Positions 9,013 through 18,785 are shown, counted from the stretch's first letter. The stretch is DNA of 64,000 nt from Seohaeicola_A nanhaiensis (GCF_042654245.1 NZ_JBHSGI010000005.1:62001-126000), one strand, 5' to 3'. The notes: a model not told the origin generated them from the sequence alone. Made by a program: numbers and translations.

Positions 9013-9595
9013 GGCCGTTCGCTCCTGGCATCGGTGTCCCGACAAGGGACAGGAGAATGGAAAGCGCGATCCCGATCGCCAGCGAGGCGACAAGCAACAC
9101 GAAAAAGGACCGCAACAGCGAATTGAGCCGCAACGCCTCGTTGATGAAATGCATGCTGATGTAGAGGCCGAAGAAGGTGACAACCAGCATCAGAACCATG
9201 GCCACCATGGGCACAGTCAGCGACAGGACCAGCATGGCGACCTGCGCCGCAGCCCGCAGCGCGTTCAGCCAAACCATGACGGCCAGCACATCATCCAATT
9301 CGCCCTGCCCGCCGAACAGCCGGCCGGCCATCCGCAGGACATAAACGAAAAGCACCATACCCAGCAGCGCGATCATGAAGAACTGCAACGGCCCGCCGAA
9401 CAGCAAGCGCATCGGGTTCGGCTCGGCAAAGGCCAAGTCGGACAGGGCGTAGATCACTGCCTGCAGCACCGCCATCAGCACCAGACCCTGCCACAGCACG
9501 CTGCGCGGCAACCGCAGGCCCAGCAGAACCCGCGCGGCTGCGGCCGGATCGGTCACGCTCTGCAGTGCCAGAGCGCGCATGAAGGCCATGGTCAT
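9005..9595 (-). CDS. YIP1 family membrane protein
   Basis: A 196-aa integral membrane protein with about five hydrophobic helices, including stretches rich in L/V/A between residues 35-55, 72-92, 115-147 and 160-187. Its pattern fits the YIP1 domain family, whose eukaryotic members act in vesicle trafficking; bacterial function is unknown. It sits between sufD and sufS, overlapping the upstream membrane gene by 4 bp and sufS by 8 bp, so it is translated as part of the Fe-S operon. Any role in Fe-S assembly (for example a membrane platform) is speculation. Confidence 0.75.
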   Translation of the reverse strand: MTMAFMRALALQSVTDPAAAARVLLGLRLPRSVLWQGLVLMAVLQAVIYALSDLAFAEPNPMRLLFGGPLQFFMIALLGMVLFVYVLRMAGRLFGGQGELDDVLAVMVWLNALRAAAQVAMLVLSLTVPMVAMVLMLVVTFFGLYISMHFINEALRLNSLLRSFFVLLVASLAIGIALSILLSLVGTPMPGANGHV

Positions 9596-10080
9596 GCCGC
9601 GGCCCTCTCGGCACGGACCAGCCCGGCGACCAGGAACCATACGAAGACCGCCACCCAGAGGGTGGCCACGATATCCAGCTGCCGCCCCGGGCCGATGAAC
9701 CCCGCCACCATCCCGGCCAGCAAGGCCACCGGAGTCGACGCCAGCAAGGCCCAGAACAGCGCCAGTCGGATTCCGTACCCGCTGATGCGCCGGCGCGTCA
9801 GCCGCGCAAGAACCCAGAACACCGCCGCCAGCAGATAGGCGGCCAGCGGAACGATCAGCACCCAGAAGAAGGCGCTCCAATACAGGCGCACCGCCAGCGG
9901 ACCGCTCGGGTCCAGCTGCGCCTCGCGCGCCTGATAGGGCGATTGGGCGACAAAGAACAGCAGACCGGCCACCAGAGCAAAGGTCAGCGCCCGCCCTTCC
10001 TGCCGTCCATCGTCCAGCAGCCGGCCGATCACCCGGCCGGGCCCGCGATAGGTCGCCGAGATATCCGAGGTGACCGCCAT
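9592..10080 (-). CDS. YIP1-like membrane protein, second copy
   Basis: A 162-aa protein with four predicted membrane helices (about 33-51, 66-90, 104-124, 136-157) and a short cytosolic N terminus (MAVTSDISATYRG). It resembles the adjacent YIP1 protein in size and topology and is probably a paralogue or partner subunit. Its start codon overlaps the sufD stop by one base (TGATG) and its stop overlaps the next gene by 4 bp, giving tight coupling within the suf operon. Family assignment is weaker than for its neighbour; 'hypothetical membrane protein' is the safe alternative. Confidence 0.65.
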   Translation of the reverse strand: MAVTSDISATYRGPGRVIGRLLDDGRQEGRALTFALVAGLLFFVAQSPYQAREAQLDPSGPLAVRLYWSAFFWVLIVPLAAYLLAAVFWVLARLTRRRISGYGIRLALFWALLASTPVALLAGMVAGFIGPGRQLDIVATLWVAVFVWFLVAGLVRAERAAA

Positions 10081-11359
10081 CAGCTCCGCCGGGCCAGCCA
10101 GCCTTCCAGCCGCGCCACGACATCGGCCGCGAGGTCCGCATCCTCGATCTCGGCAACCGCCTCGGCCAGGAATGCCAGCGTCAGAAGGTTGGTCGCCTCG
10201 CGCACCGGCACCCCGCGCGAGCGCAGGTAGAACAGCGCCGTCTCGTCGATTGCGCCGCTGGTCGACCCATGCGAACAGGCGACGTCATCGGCATAGATCT
10301 CAAGCTCGGGCTTGGCGAGGAACTGGCTGTCCTCGTCCAGCAGCAGCGACTGGCTGATCTGATAGCCGTCGGTCTTCTGGGCGCCCTGCTTGACCAGGAT
10401 CTTGCCCTGAAACACGCCGACCGCGCCATTGCGCAGCACCTTCTTGAACACCTGCCGGCTTTCGCAGCCTACCGCGTCATGCGTGATGAACACCGTATCG
10501 TCATGGTGGAAGTCGCCATCGCCAACGCAGGCGCCTGCGACATGGGCCACCGCGTCGTCACCGGTCAGCTCGACCACCACCTCGTTGCGCGTCAGCACGC
10601 CGTTCACCGTCACCGTGAACGACTTGAACACCGACTCCGCACCCAGCCGGGCAAAGACATGCGTCGCCGCCCGCCGGTCATGATCGCGGCCCTGTCCGCG
10701 GACCAGATGCAGCCGGCCGGTATCGGCGATGTCGACTTCCATCACCTTGTTGAATCGTGCTGCCGCCGGGCCGGTTTCCAGGATCGTCGCCTCTGCCCCC
10801 GCATCGACCTTCACGACATGATGCAGGATCGCGTCCGAAGTCTCTGATTCATGGACATAAACCACGCTGATCGGCTTGCTTGGCTTACCCGTCACATGGA
10901 TCAGCAACCCGTCCGCCGCAAAGGCCGTGTTCAGCGCCGCAAAGGGCCGCTGCACCGGGGTCTGTCCCCGGCCTTCCAGCACCCCGTAGAGATCGCGCGC
11001 CCAGTGGATGTCCGCCTCCTGAGTCTCCGCCAGCCGCTCGATCGTCACGCCTTCCAGCGTCAGATCGTCCGAGGCCTCGGCATCGAAGACGCCATCGACA
11101 AAGATCAGTTTCAGCCGGTCCCGGTCCCCGAACAGCGGACCCTCGTCGTTCTCCAGCACCCGCGCCCTCGGCGCATCGGGCTGCACCAGCGTATCTGGCC
11201 GGGTGAAGCGCCAGTATTCATCGCGCCGGTCGGGCAGCCCCATCGTGCCCAGCCGGTCCAGCGCCTCGCGCCGGGCCGCCTCTGACCAGCCGCCTGCGGG
11301 CAGCGTCAGCCCGGCGAGCCGCGCCTCGGTCGCATCCTGCTTGCGTTGCGGCAGGGCCA

Positions 11360-11360
<1 letters not shown>
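10080..11360 (-). CDS. sufD: Fe-S cluster assembly protein SufD
   Basis: A 426-aa SufD, the SufB paralogue that completes the SufBC2D scaffold. Typical elements are the C-terminal YADDVACSHGSTSGAIDE segment, with the conserved histidine at the SufB-SufD interface, and ARDLYGVLEGRGQTPVQRPFA in the N-terminal half. The chosen ATG (MALPQRKQDATEARL) overlaps the sufC stop by one base. The family is the most variable of the Suf proteins, but this one is clear. It acts in the cytosol with SufB and SufC. Confidence 0.94.
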
Positions 11361-12115
<755 letters not shown>

Positions 12116-12182
12116 ATTCCACCTCATCTCACAAGGCCGCGCGCCATCCGGGCACAGCCGATCATTCCAAAATCATGACGCC

Positions 12183-12497
12183 TCAGTCGATGACCACCGC
12201 CGTGCCCGAGGCCGAGACCATCAGCATCGACTGACCGACCACCTCGTAATCCAGATCGACGCCCACAACCGCATTGGCCCCCAGCGCCCGGGCCCGCGCC
12301 TCCAGTTCGGCCAGCGCCGTCTCGCGCGCGTCCTGCAGCTTGCTCTCATAAGCGCCCGACCGGCCGCCGACGATATCGGTGATCGAGGCAAAGAGATCGC
12401 GTACGACATTCGCCCCCATGATCGCCTCGCCCACGACGATGCCCTTGTATTCCGCGATCAGATGCCCCTCGATACTGGGCGTTGTGGTCACGATCAT
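12183..12497 (-). CDS. YbjQ (UPF0145) family protein
   Basis: A 104-aa soluble protein with the YbjQ/UPF0145 pattern: VTTTPSIEGHLIAEYKGIV at the start, then GANVVRDLFASITDIVGGRSGAYE, and ALGANAVVGVDLDYE. The family forms pentamers and is often labelled 'heavy-metal-binding domain', though this is not well supported. The ATG giving MIVTTTPS is preferred over upstream codons that overlap the DUF486 gene. It lies 4 bp behind that gene inside the suf operon, so co-expression with Fe-S assembly is near certain, but its role there is unknown. Confidence 0.85.
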   Translation of the reverse strand: MIVTTTPSIEGHLIAEYKGIVVGEAIMGANVVRDLFASITDIVGGRSGAYESKLQDARETALAELEARARALGANAVVGVDLDYEVVGQSMLMVSASGTAVVID

Positions 12498-12501
12498 GCC
12501 G

Positions 12502-12840
12502 CTACCCCCTGAACACCAGCGCCGCGCCGATGCCGATAAAGACAAATCCGGCCAGCACGCCCCAGCTGAGGCTCTCCTTCAGCCAGAAAACCGAGAAGCC
12601 CGCGAAGATCACCAGCGTGATGACCTCCTGAATGGTCTTCAGCTGCGCCGCCGAATAGACCTGATGCCCGATCCGGTTCGCCGGCACCGCCAGCCAGTAT
12701 TCGAAGAAGGCGATCCCCCAGCTGACCATCACCGCGATCCACAGCGGCGCGGCCTTGTGGCCCAGATGACCGTACCAGGCGAAGGTCATGAAGACATTCG
12801 AGGCGATCAGCAGACCGATCGGCAGTATATAGGGCGCCAT
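12502..12840 (-). CDS. DMT-superfamily DUF486 membrane protein
   Basis: A 112-aa protein with four predicted helices and the conserved core AWYGHLG..., SWGIAFFEYWLAVPANRIGH and YSAAQLKTIQEVITL of the DUF486 (DMT family) proteins. These are small-multidrug-resistance-sized relatives without a known substrate. It is inserted between sufB and ybjQ, 23 bp downstream of sufB and 4 bp upstream of ybjQ. In many genomes DUF486 genes stand alone, so embedding in suf is notable. Confidence 0.85.
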   Translation of the reverse strand: MAPYILPIGLLIASNVFMTFAWYGHLGHKAAPLWIAVMVSWGIAFFEYWLAVPANRIGHQVYSAAQLKTIQEVITLVIFAGFSVFWLKESLSWGVLAGFVFIGIGAALVFRG

Positions 12841-12863
12841 TCATCGGCAACTCCAAAGGGGGC

Positions 12864-14387
<1,524 letters not shown>

Positions 14388-14402
14388 ATCCGTCTCCTGA
14401 CC

Positions 14403-15446
14403 TCACGCGGCGCGCGCGCGATGTTTCTTTTCTGTGGAGAGCCAGGCCTCTGCAAACCGCAGCACCTGCTCTTCCGTTGTCTCCAGTCCCAGCGAGACGC
14501 GAATCGCGCTCGCCGAGGTGGCCTCGTCCAGGCCCATGGCCCGCAACACGCGCGACGCCTTAACCTTGCCGCTGGAACAGGCCGACCCGGCGCTGATCGC
14601 AAATCCGGCCAGGTCCATCTGCATCACCTGCGTCTCGCCCTTCCAGCCGGGCGTGGCCAAGCAGGAGGTATTGGGAAGACGCGGCGAGTCTTTCCCGACA
14701 AAAATAGTCTTATTTGCGCCAGCCTCAATACTCTTTTCTAGAATATTTCTAAGTTCGGCAACCCGCTCCCAGACGCCCGACGCCAGATCGCTGGCCGCGG
14801 CCTCGGCCGCGGCGCCAAATCCGGCAATGCCGATCACGTTCTCCGTGCCCGCGCGCCGTCCCATTTCCTGCCCGCCGCCGCGAATCTGCGCGGCCAGCTC
14901 CGTGCCCCGCCGGATCACCAGCGCGCCGATACCCTTCGGTCCGCCCAGCTTGTGCGCCGAGATCAGCGCCATCGTCGCCCCGCACCAGTTGAACGCGACC
15001 GGCAGCTTGCCGAAAGCCTGCGTCGCATCCGTCACCGCCAGACCCTCGGGCAGATCCTGAATCACCCCGGTCTCGGAATTGGCCCATTGCAGCACCGACC
15101 GCCCCGGTTCGGGCACCGCTACCCGGCCATGCGCATCCACCGCCAGCCTCTCCGTCACCCAGGCGCCCACCGCGTCGTGTTCGACCGCCGCGCCCTCCAG
15201 CCCGCGCCCGGCGCAGGCCAGCGCCGCCGCCTCGGTCGCGCCCGAGGTAAAGATCACATCCGCCCCCTCGGCCCCGAAGGCCGCCGCCACCTGCGCCCGC
15301 GCGCGCTCCACGATGGCCTTGGCCGCGCGCCCCTCGGCATGGACAGAGGACGGATTGCCCACCACATCCATCGCCGCACTCATCGCCGCCCGCGCCTGCG
15401 CGCGCAGCGGCGCGGTGGCGTTATGGTCGAGATAGACGCGCTCCAT
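14403..15446 (-). CDS. Cysteine desulfurase, IscS/NifS-like
   Basis: A 347-aa class I-type cysteine desulfurase with PLP lysine K166 (SAHKLGGPKG) and catalytic cysteine C290 in the long active-site loop (SAGSACSSGKVKAS). It is the second gene of the iscR-suf operon and the second desulfurase in it (sufS closes the operon). The segment encoding residues about 230-252 is unusually AT-rich, about 30% GC over 55 bp, with codons such as AGA, ATT, CTA, AAA and AAT that the rest of the gene avoids; this segment contains an Irr-box-like palindrome. The ATG has an AGAGGAAG ribosome site. Confidence 0.93.
   Translation of the reverse strand: MERVYLDHNATAPLRAQARAAMSAAMDVVGNPSSVHAEGRAAKAIVERARAQVAAAFGAEGADVIFTSGATEAAALACAGRGLEGAAVEHDAVGAWVTERLAVDAHGRVAVPEPGRSVLQWANSETGVIQDLPEGLAVTDATQAFGKLPVAFNWCGATMALISAHKLGGPKGIGALVIRRGTELAAQIRGGGQEMGRRAGTENVIGIAGFGAAAEAAASDLASGVWERVAELRNILEKSIEAGANKTIFVGKDSPRLPNTSCLATPGWKGETQVMQMDLAGFAISAGSACSSGKVKASRVLRAMGLDEATSASAIRVSLGLETTEEQVLRFAEAWLSTEKKHRARAA
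14701..14753 (-). promoter_or_regulatory. Candidate internal promoter with Irr-box-like palindrome
   Basis: Inside the desulfurase gene an AT-rich islet holds, on the minus strand, TTAGAA-ATA-TTCTAG (about 14738-14752), matching the TTAGAA-N3-TTCTAA core of the Irr box (iron control element) except for the last base. Just downstream, in the direction of sufB, are TTGAGG (14728-14723) and TATTTT (14706-14701) separated by 16 bp, a plausible sigma-70 promoter. This could give separate iron control of sufB onward. It is a pattern match only. Confidence 0.4.
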
Positions 15447-15447
15447 G

Positions 15448-15479
15448 CTTCCTCTTGCTCCAAATATCCTCGGGGGGAG
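15448..15479 (-). repeat. Dispersed intergenic element, copy 1
   Basis: On the minus strand this reads CCCCCCGAGGATATTTGGAG and then CAAGAGGAAG, placing the ribosome site of the desulfurase gene inside it. A related sequence lies at 36889-36920. From memory, elements of the form 'C-rich/G-rich - GAGGATATTTGG - CAAGAnGAAG' are scattered in intergenic regions of Rhodobacteraceae; that statement is recall, not a search. Confidence 0.4.
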
Positions 15480-15515
15480 CGGCCGTCAGGCCGCCGGGGG
15501 GCAGACAGCCCCCCG
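15479..15515 (-). promoter_or_regulatory. Tandem hairpins between iscR and the desulfurase gene
   Basis: Two perfect stem-loops are side by side: a 7-bp stem GGGGGGC/GCCCCCC (15496-15514, 5-nt loop) and a 6-bp stem GCGGCC/GGCCGC (15479-15494, 4-nt loop). There is no U-tract, so this is not a standard terminator. The G-run can alternatively pair with the C-run just before the ribosome site of the next gene, so mutually exclusive folds that tune desulfurase translation or protect an iscR mRNA end are possible. Confidence 0.45.
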
Positions 15516-15517
15516 TT

Positions 15518-15976
15518 CTACTCGTCCACCACCGCGAACAGACCCGGCACCGCCGGACAGGGCGCCAGCTGGTTCGAAATCACATCCGCCAGGCTGGTCT
15601 GATGCAGGAACACATAGACCGTCGCGCTCAGGCTCTCCCACAGGCGGTTCGTCAAGGATTGAGCCCGGCTGCCCGACGACCCGCCCGAGGCGCCCGCGCC
15701 CTTGTGCATCGCGTCCACCGTCTCATCCACCGCCGCCAGGACATCGGCGATGCGGATGTCCTTCGCCGGCCGTCCCAGGCGATAGCCGCCCCCCGGCCCG
15801 CGCACCGAGGCGACAAGGTCAGCCCGGCGCAGCTTGACGAAGAGCTGTTCCAGATAGGGCAGCGAGATTTTCTGCCGCTGCGCGATGTCGCTCAGGGTCA
15901 CCAGGCTGCTCTCGGGCTGCAGCGCGATGTCCGCCAGCGCCACCATCGCATAGCGCCCCTTCGTCGAAAGCTTCAT
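15518..15976 (-). CDS. iscR: Rrf2-family regulator IscR (single-cysteine type)
   Basis: A 152-aa Rrf2 winged-helix regulator that leads the suf operon. It begins MKLSTKGRYAMVALAD, with the recognition region ISLPYLEQLFVKLRRADLV and the wing SVRGPGGGYRLGRP. Instead of the three clustered cysteines that bind the [2Fe-2S] cluster in E. coli IscR, the loop reads GASGGSSGS and the only cysteine is C140 near the C terminus (LAPCPAVPG). Rhodobacter sphaeroides IscR is known to be of this atypical kind. A GGAGG site 5-6 nt before the ATG decides the start. Likely represses Fe-S genes when cluster-loaded. Confidence 0.93.
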   Translation of the reverse strand: MKLSTKGRYAMVALADIALQPESSLVTLSDIAQRQKISLPYLEQLFVKLRRADLVASVRGPGGGYRLGRPAKDIRIADVLAAVDETVDAMHKGAGASGGSSGSRAQSLTNRLWESLSATVYVFLHQTSLADVISNQLAPCPAVPGLFAVVDE

Positions 15977-16079
15977 CCCGCCCTCCGAATGCGTGGTTAC
16001 GGCGCGAAAACATTGACGTTTCGCTGTCCAATGCGTATGTGCCCCTGACACGTTCGCGCCCGCGTGCGGAACTCGCCAA

Positions 16080-16094
16080 TTAGAACTGTTCTAA
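16080..16094. promoter_or_regulatory. Irr-box (ICE)-like palindrome upstream of iscR-suf
   Basis: The 15-bp sequence TTAGAACTGTTCTAA is a perfect inverted repeat around one central base and fits TTAGAA-N3-TTCTAA, the core of the iron control element bound by Irr in alphaproteobacteria. It lies 104-118 bp upstream of iscR and 70-84 bp upstream of the divergent hydrolase gene. suf operons are known Irr targets in this group. No irr gene is in the window. IscR-type sites may also exist nearby but I cannot assign one. Confidence 0.6.
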
Positions 16095-16163
16095 GGTGCC
16101 TGAGCGATATCGTCAAGATTATCGGCTCCGCCTCAGGAATAAAGAGACAGGATAGAACTGCCC

Positions 16164-16817
16164 ATGCCCGAGGTCATCTTTCCCGGACCCGAAGGCCGCC
16201 TCGAAGGCCGCTATCACCCGCAAAAGGAAAAGGACGCGCCGATCGCCATCGTGCTGCATCCGCATCCGCAGTTTGGCGGGACGATGAACAACAAGGTCGT
16301 CTACAACCTGCACTACGCCTTCTACAACATGGGCTTCACCGTGCTGCGGTTCAATTTCCGCGGTGTCGGGCGCTCCCAGGGCGAATACGACCAGGGCATC
16401 GGCGAGCTGTCCGACGCCGCCTCGGCGCTCGACTACCTCCAGTCGATGAACAACAACTCCAAGCATTGCTGGGTCGCCGGCTTCTCCTTTGGCGCCTGGA
16501 TCGGGATGCAACTGCTCATGCGCCGCCCCGAGATCACCGGCTTCATCTCGGTCTCGCCGCCGGCGAATATGTACGACTTCTCGTTCCTCGCGCCCTGCCC
16601 CTCCTCGGGTCTGGTGATCAACGGCACCTCGGACCGCGTCGCGCCGCCGGCCGATACCACCGCACTGGTGTCCAAGCTGCACGAACAGAAGGGCATCACC
16701 ATCACCCACCAGGAAGTGCCGGGCGCCGACCACTTCTTCCAGGACAAGCACATGGACACGCTGATCACCAGCGTCACCGACTATGTGAAACGGCGCCTGA
16801 CGGAGACCTCGCGCTAG
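16164..16817 (+). CDS. Alpha/beta hydrolase
   Basis: A 217-aa single-domain alpha/beta hydrolase. The nucleophile elbow is GFSFG (S108), with likely acid D157 (GTSDRV) and H190 (GADHFF) completing the triad; the oxyanion region is LHPHPQFGG (31-39). It resembles the CocE/NonD-like or dienelactone-hydrolase-like small hydrolases annotated widely in alphaproteobacteria; substrate unknown. It is divergent from iscR and shares its 187-bp upstream region with it, including the Irr-like palindrome. Two small genes follow without gaps, so it probably heads a three-gene operon. Confidence 0.85.
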   Translation: MPEVIFPGPEGRLEGRYHPQKEKDAPIAIVLHPHPQFGGTMNNKVVYNLHYAFYNMGFTVLRFNFRGVGRSQGEYDQGIGELSDAASALDYLQSMNNNSKHCWVAGFSFGAWIGMQLLMRRPEITGFISVSPPANMYDFSFLAPCPSSGLVINGTSDRVAPPADTTALVSKLHEQKGITITHQEVPGADHFFQDKHMDTLITSVTDYVKRRLTETSR

Positions 16818-17045
16818 ATGGGGACGACCGAGACACTGGCCTCGCAGCTTGCCGACGACTGCATGAAGGCGATGGAGGTCACCGGCAACGACCGCCTTCA
16901 CGTCGAGGTCGGCAAGGTGCTCGGCGCCTCGTCTCAGACGCTGGAAGAGGCCTTCCTCACCGAAATGCGCGTCCGCCTCGCCGCCATCGGCGCGCAGAAG
17001 TTCCTGCGCGAACAGCTGGCCCAGGCACAGGTCCGCGACACGTGA
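16818..17045 (+). CDS. Small conserved-looking protein of unknown function (75 aa)
   Basis: A 75-aa acidic, helical protein (MGTTETLASQLADDCMKAMEV...) with one cysteine and no membrane segment or recognised domain. Its ATG directly follows the hydrolase stop codon, and its own stop overlaps the GTG start of the HD hydrolase gene by 3 bp, so it is clearly part of a coupled operon and probably real. No function can be inferred beyond association with the two hydrolases. Confidence 0.7.
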   Translation: MGTTETLASQLADDCMKAMEVTGNDRLHVEVGKVLGASSQTLEEAFLTEMRVRLAAIGAQKFLREQLAQAQVRDT

Positions 17046-17629
17046 CCGCCACGCGCATCGACGCGCAGGTGGCCTTCCTCGCCGAAGCCGACCGCCTGAA
17101 GTCCGTCCTGCGCGCCTCGCACCTGATCGACGGCTCGCGCCGCGAAAATTCCGCCGAACACAGCTGGCACGTCATGCTCTACGCTTTCGTGCTGGCCGAA
17201 CACGCGCCCGAAGGGGTTCAGGTCGACCGCGTGCTGCAGATGCTGCTCCTGCACGACATCGTCGAAATCGATGCCGGCGACGCACCGATCCACGGCAGTG
17301 TCGACCACGCCGCGATGGCCGCCAAGGAAGCCGCCGCCGCCGACCGTCTCTTCGGGCTTCTGCCGCCCGAACAGGCTGCCCGCTTCCGCGCACTCTGGGA
17401 CGAATTCGAAGCTGCCGAAACGCCCGACGCCCAGTTTGCCAAGGCCATCGACCGCTTCCAGACCCCCATCGCCAACCTCGCCAGCGGCGGGGGCACCTGG
17501 GCGGAATACCGCGTCACGATGGACCAGATGGACAGCCGCGTGGGCCAACCCATCACCCGCGGCGCGCCCGGCCTCTGGGCCTGGCTGCGCCCGCAGATCG
17601 CCGCCTTCTTCGCGCGCACCGACAGCTGA
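17042..17629 (+). CDS. HD-domain hydrolase (YfbR/HDDC2-like)
   Basis: A 195-aa HD phosphohydrolase. The metal ligands are H40 (ENSAEHSWH), the H71-D72 doublet (LLLHDIVEIDAGD) and a later D in FAKAIDRFQ. This is the pattern of the YfbR/HDDC2 5'-deoxynucleotidase family, which dephosphorylates deoxynucleoside monophosphates. The GTG start overlaps the preceding gene's stop. A strong bidirectional terminator follows 16 bp after the stop. Confidence 0.88.
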   Translation: MTATRIDAQVAFLAEADRLKSVLRASHLIDGSRRENSAEHSWHVMLYAFVLAEHAPEGVQVDRVLQMLLLHDIVEIDAGDAPIHGSVDHAAMAAKEAAAADRLFGLLPPEQAARFRALWDEFEAAETPDAQFAKAIDRFQTPIANLASGGGTWAEYRVTMDQMDSRVGQPITRGAPGLWAWLRPQIAAFFARTDS

Positions 17630-17645
17630 CCTCGCGCAAACGAAA

Positions 17646-17671
17646 AAGGGCGGCCCGACCCGGCCGCCCTT
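17646..17671. terminator. Bidirectional Rho-independent terminator
   Basis: A perfect 10-bp stem AAGGGCGGCC / GGCCGCCCTT with a 6-nt loop, flanked by an A-run on the left and a T-containing tail on the right. It sits between the convergent HD hydrolase gene and the VPLPA-type surface protein gene and can serve both, more clearly the leftward one (CCCTTTTTCG on the minus strand). Confidence 0.8.
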
Positions 17672-17694
17672 CTCGTTGTCTCACGCCTGTGCGT

Positions 17695-18603
17695 TCAGGC
17701 CCGGCGACGACGCCGCACCACCGCCAGCGCACCCGCACCCGCCAGCAACAGCGGCAGCGTGCCCGGCAGCGGCACCGCCGATACCGGATCCGGCGCCTCG
17801 TAATCCAGCGTCTGGATATGCACCTGCGCCCCGGCCTTCACCGACCTGGCGAAGAGCGTTCCCTCGATGTCCGAGCCAAAGGCAACCTCCATACCGCCGG
17901 CCAGGATTTGTCCTTTGACCGAACGCTGCAGGTTCACCTTGTCAAAACCCGAAAGGTTCCAGACGACCTTCTTCGACAGGACCGCGTCGTAGTTGAAGTT
18001 GCTCATGACGTTGAAGGTGCCCGAGCCGCTGACGTTGATCACGACCAGATCGGCGCCGTTCAGCTCCAGCGAGATATCGCGGTTCATGAAATCGGCGGCG
18101 GTCACGTCATACACCATGACTCCACCAGACGAGGCCGCATTGAACTTCAGTCCGTTGCCGCCCACCTTGGTGACCGTCGCATTGGCCACCAGGCTGTCCA
18201 GCTCGTTCGAAAACGCGTCGAGGATCGCGCCATAGTTCTCCGGCATCAGCGCCGGAGTCGATTTCACATCGGCATAAAGCTCGCCCGGCGTGCCGTTGTA
18301 GCTGGCGGTGCCATGGTTGTTGACCCGTACCTTGGTCGAGCTGGTGGCCTTGCCCAGGACCAGTTCGTCGTAATCCGACGCAACCTTGGGATCGATATTG
18401 CCATTGTTCACCTCGGCGAAGTTGCCCGTAAGGCTCCCCCCGATCAGCGCCCGTCCGTGCACATGCAGCGAGTTGACCTTGACGTCGCCGGTGGTGATCA
18501 GACCGAACTGCTGCAACAGCGAGACCGCGTCCAGCGTTGCGGCCTGTGCCGCGCCGAATGGAGCAAGCACAAGAGCCGCGGCCATCAGCGTTTTAGTAAA
18601 CAT
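17695..18603 (-). CDS. Choice-of-anchor A family protein with VPLPA-type C-terminal sorting signal
   Basis: A 302-aa secreted protein. It has a signal peptide (MFTKTLMAAALVLAPFGAAQA), then a choice-of-anchor A domain (LQQFGLITTGDVKVNSLHVH, GRALIGGS...), and a C-terminal tripartite sorting signal from residue 277: VPLPGTLP, a hydrophobic helix and a final RRRRRA. This is the VPLPA-CTERM form of PEP-CTERM signals, predicted to be processed by an exosortase/archaeosortase-like enzyme and linked to surface or EPS display. No sortase gene is in the window. A second protein of this class is encoded at 30.5 kb. Confidence 0.85.
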   Translation of the reverse strand: MFTKTLMAAALVLAPFGAAQAATLDAVSLLQQFGLITTGDVKVNSLHVHGRALIGGSLTGNFAEVNNGNIDPKVASDYDELVLGKATSSTKVRVNNHGTASYNGTPGELYADVKSTPALMPENYGAILDAFSNELDSLVANATVTKVGGNGLKFNAASSGGVMVYDVTAADFMNRDISLELNGADLVVINVSGSGTFNVMSNFNYDAVLSKKVVWNLSGFDKVNLQRSVKGQILAGGMEVAFGSDIEGTLFARSVKAGAQVHIQTLDYEAPDPVSAVPLPGTLPLLLAGAGALAVVRRRRRA

Positions 18604-18769
18604 GGGGATCGTCCTTTCATCAAAGTTGCGCGTGACTTAGCACCCGCAGAAACCTCCGGAAGAGTTCCGCGACGTAACCCGCCACAAATCGCGGCGCCGC
18701 AGAAACAGTCGCTTCGGCACCTGCACCTTCGTTTCCTTGTCAGAAACCGTGAAAGCTGACGAATATCCG

Positions 18770-18785
18770 GTATACGAACGTATAC
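18770..18785. promoter_or_regulatory. Perfect inverted repeat upstream of icd (candidate operator)
   Basis: GTATACG-AA-CGTATAC is a perfect 7-bp inverted repeat with a 2-bp spacer, 76 bp before the icd start and 167 bp before the divergent surface-protein start. It lies in a 258-bp intergenic region in which I see no other gene. The size and GTATAC core resemble GntR-family operators; the regulator is unknown. A weak TTGTCA (18737-18742) with GAATAT (18761-18766) would place the repeat near a transcription start for icd. Confidence 0.45.

Noticed and set aside
15496..15514. Rho-independent terminator after iscR
   Set aside because: Perfect stem but no T-run follows in the direction of transcription, and the suf genes directly continue; treated as a structural or regulatory element instead.
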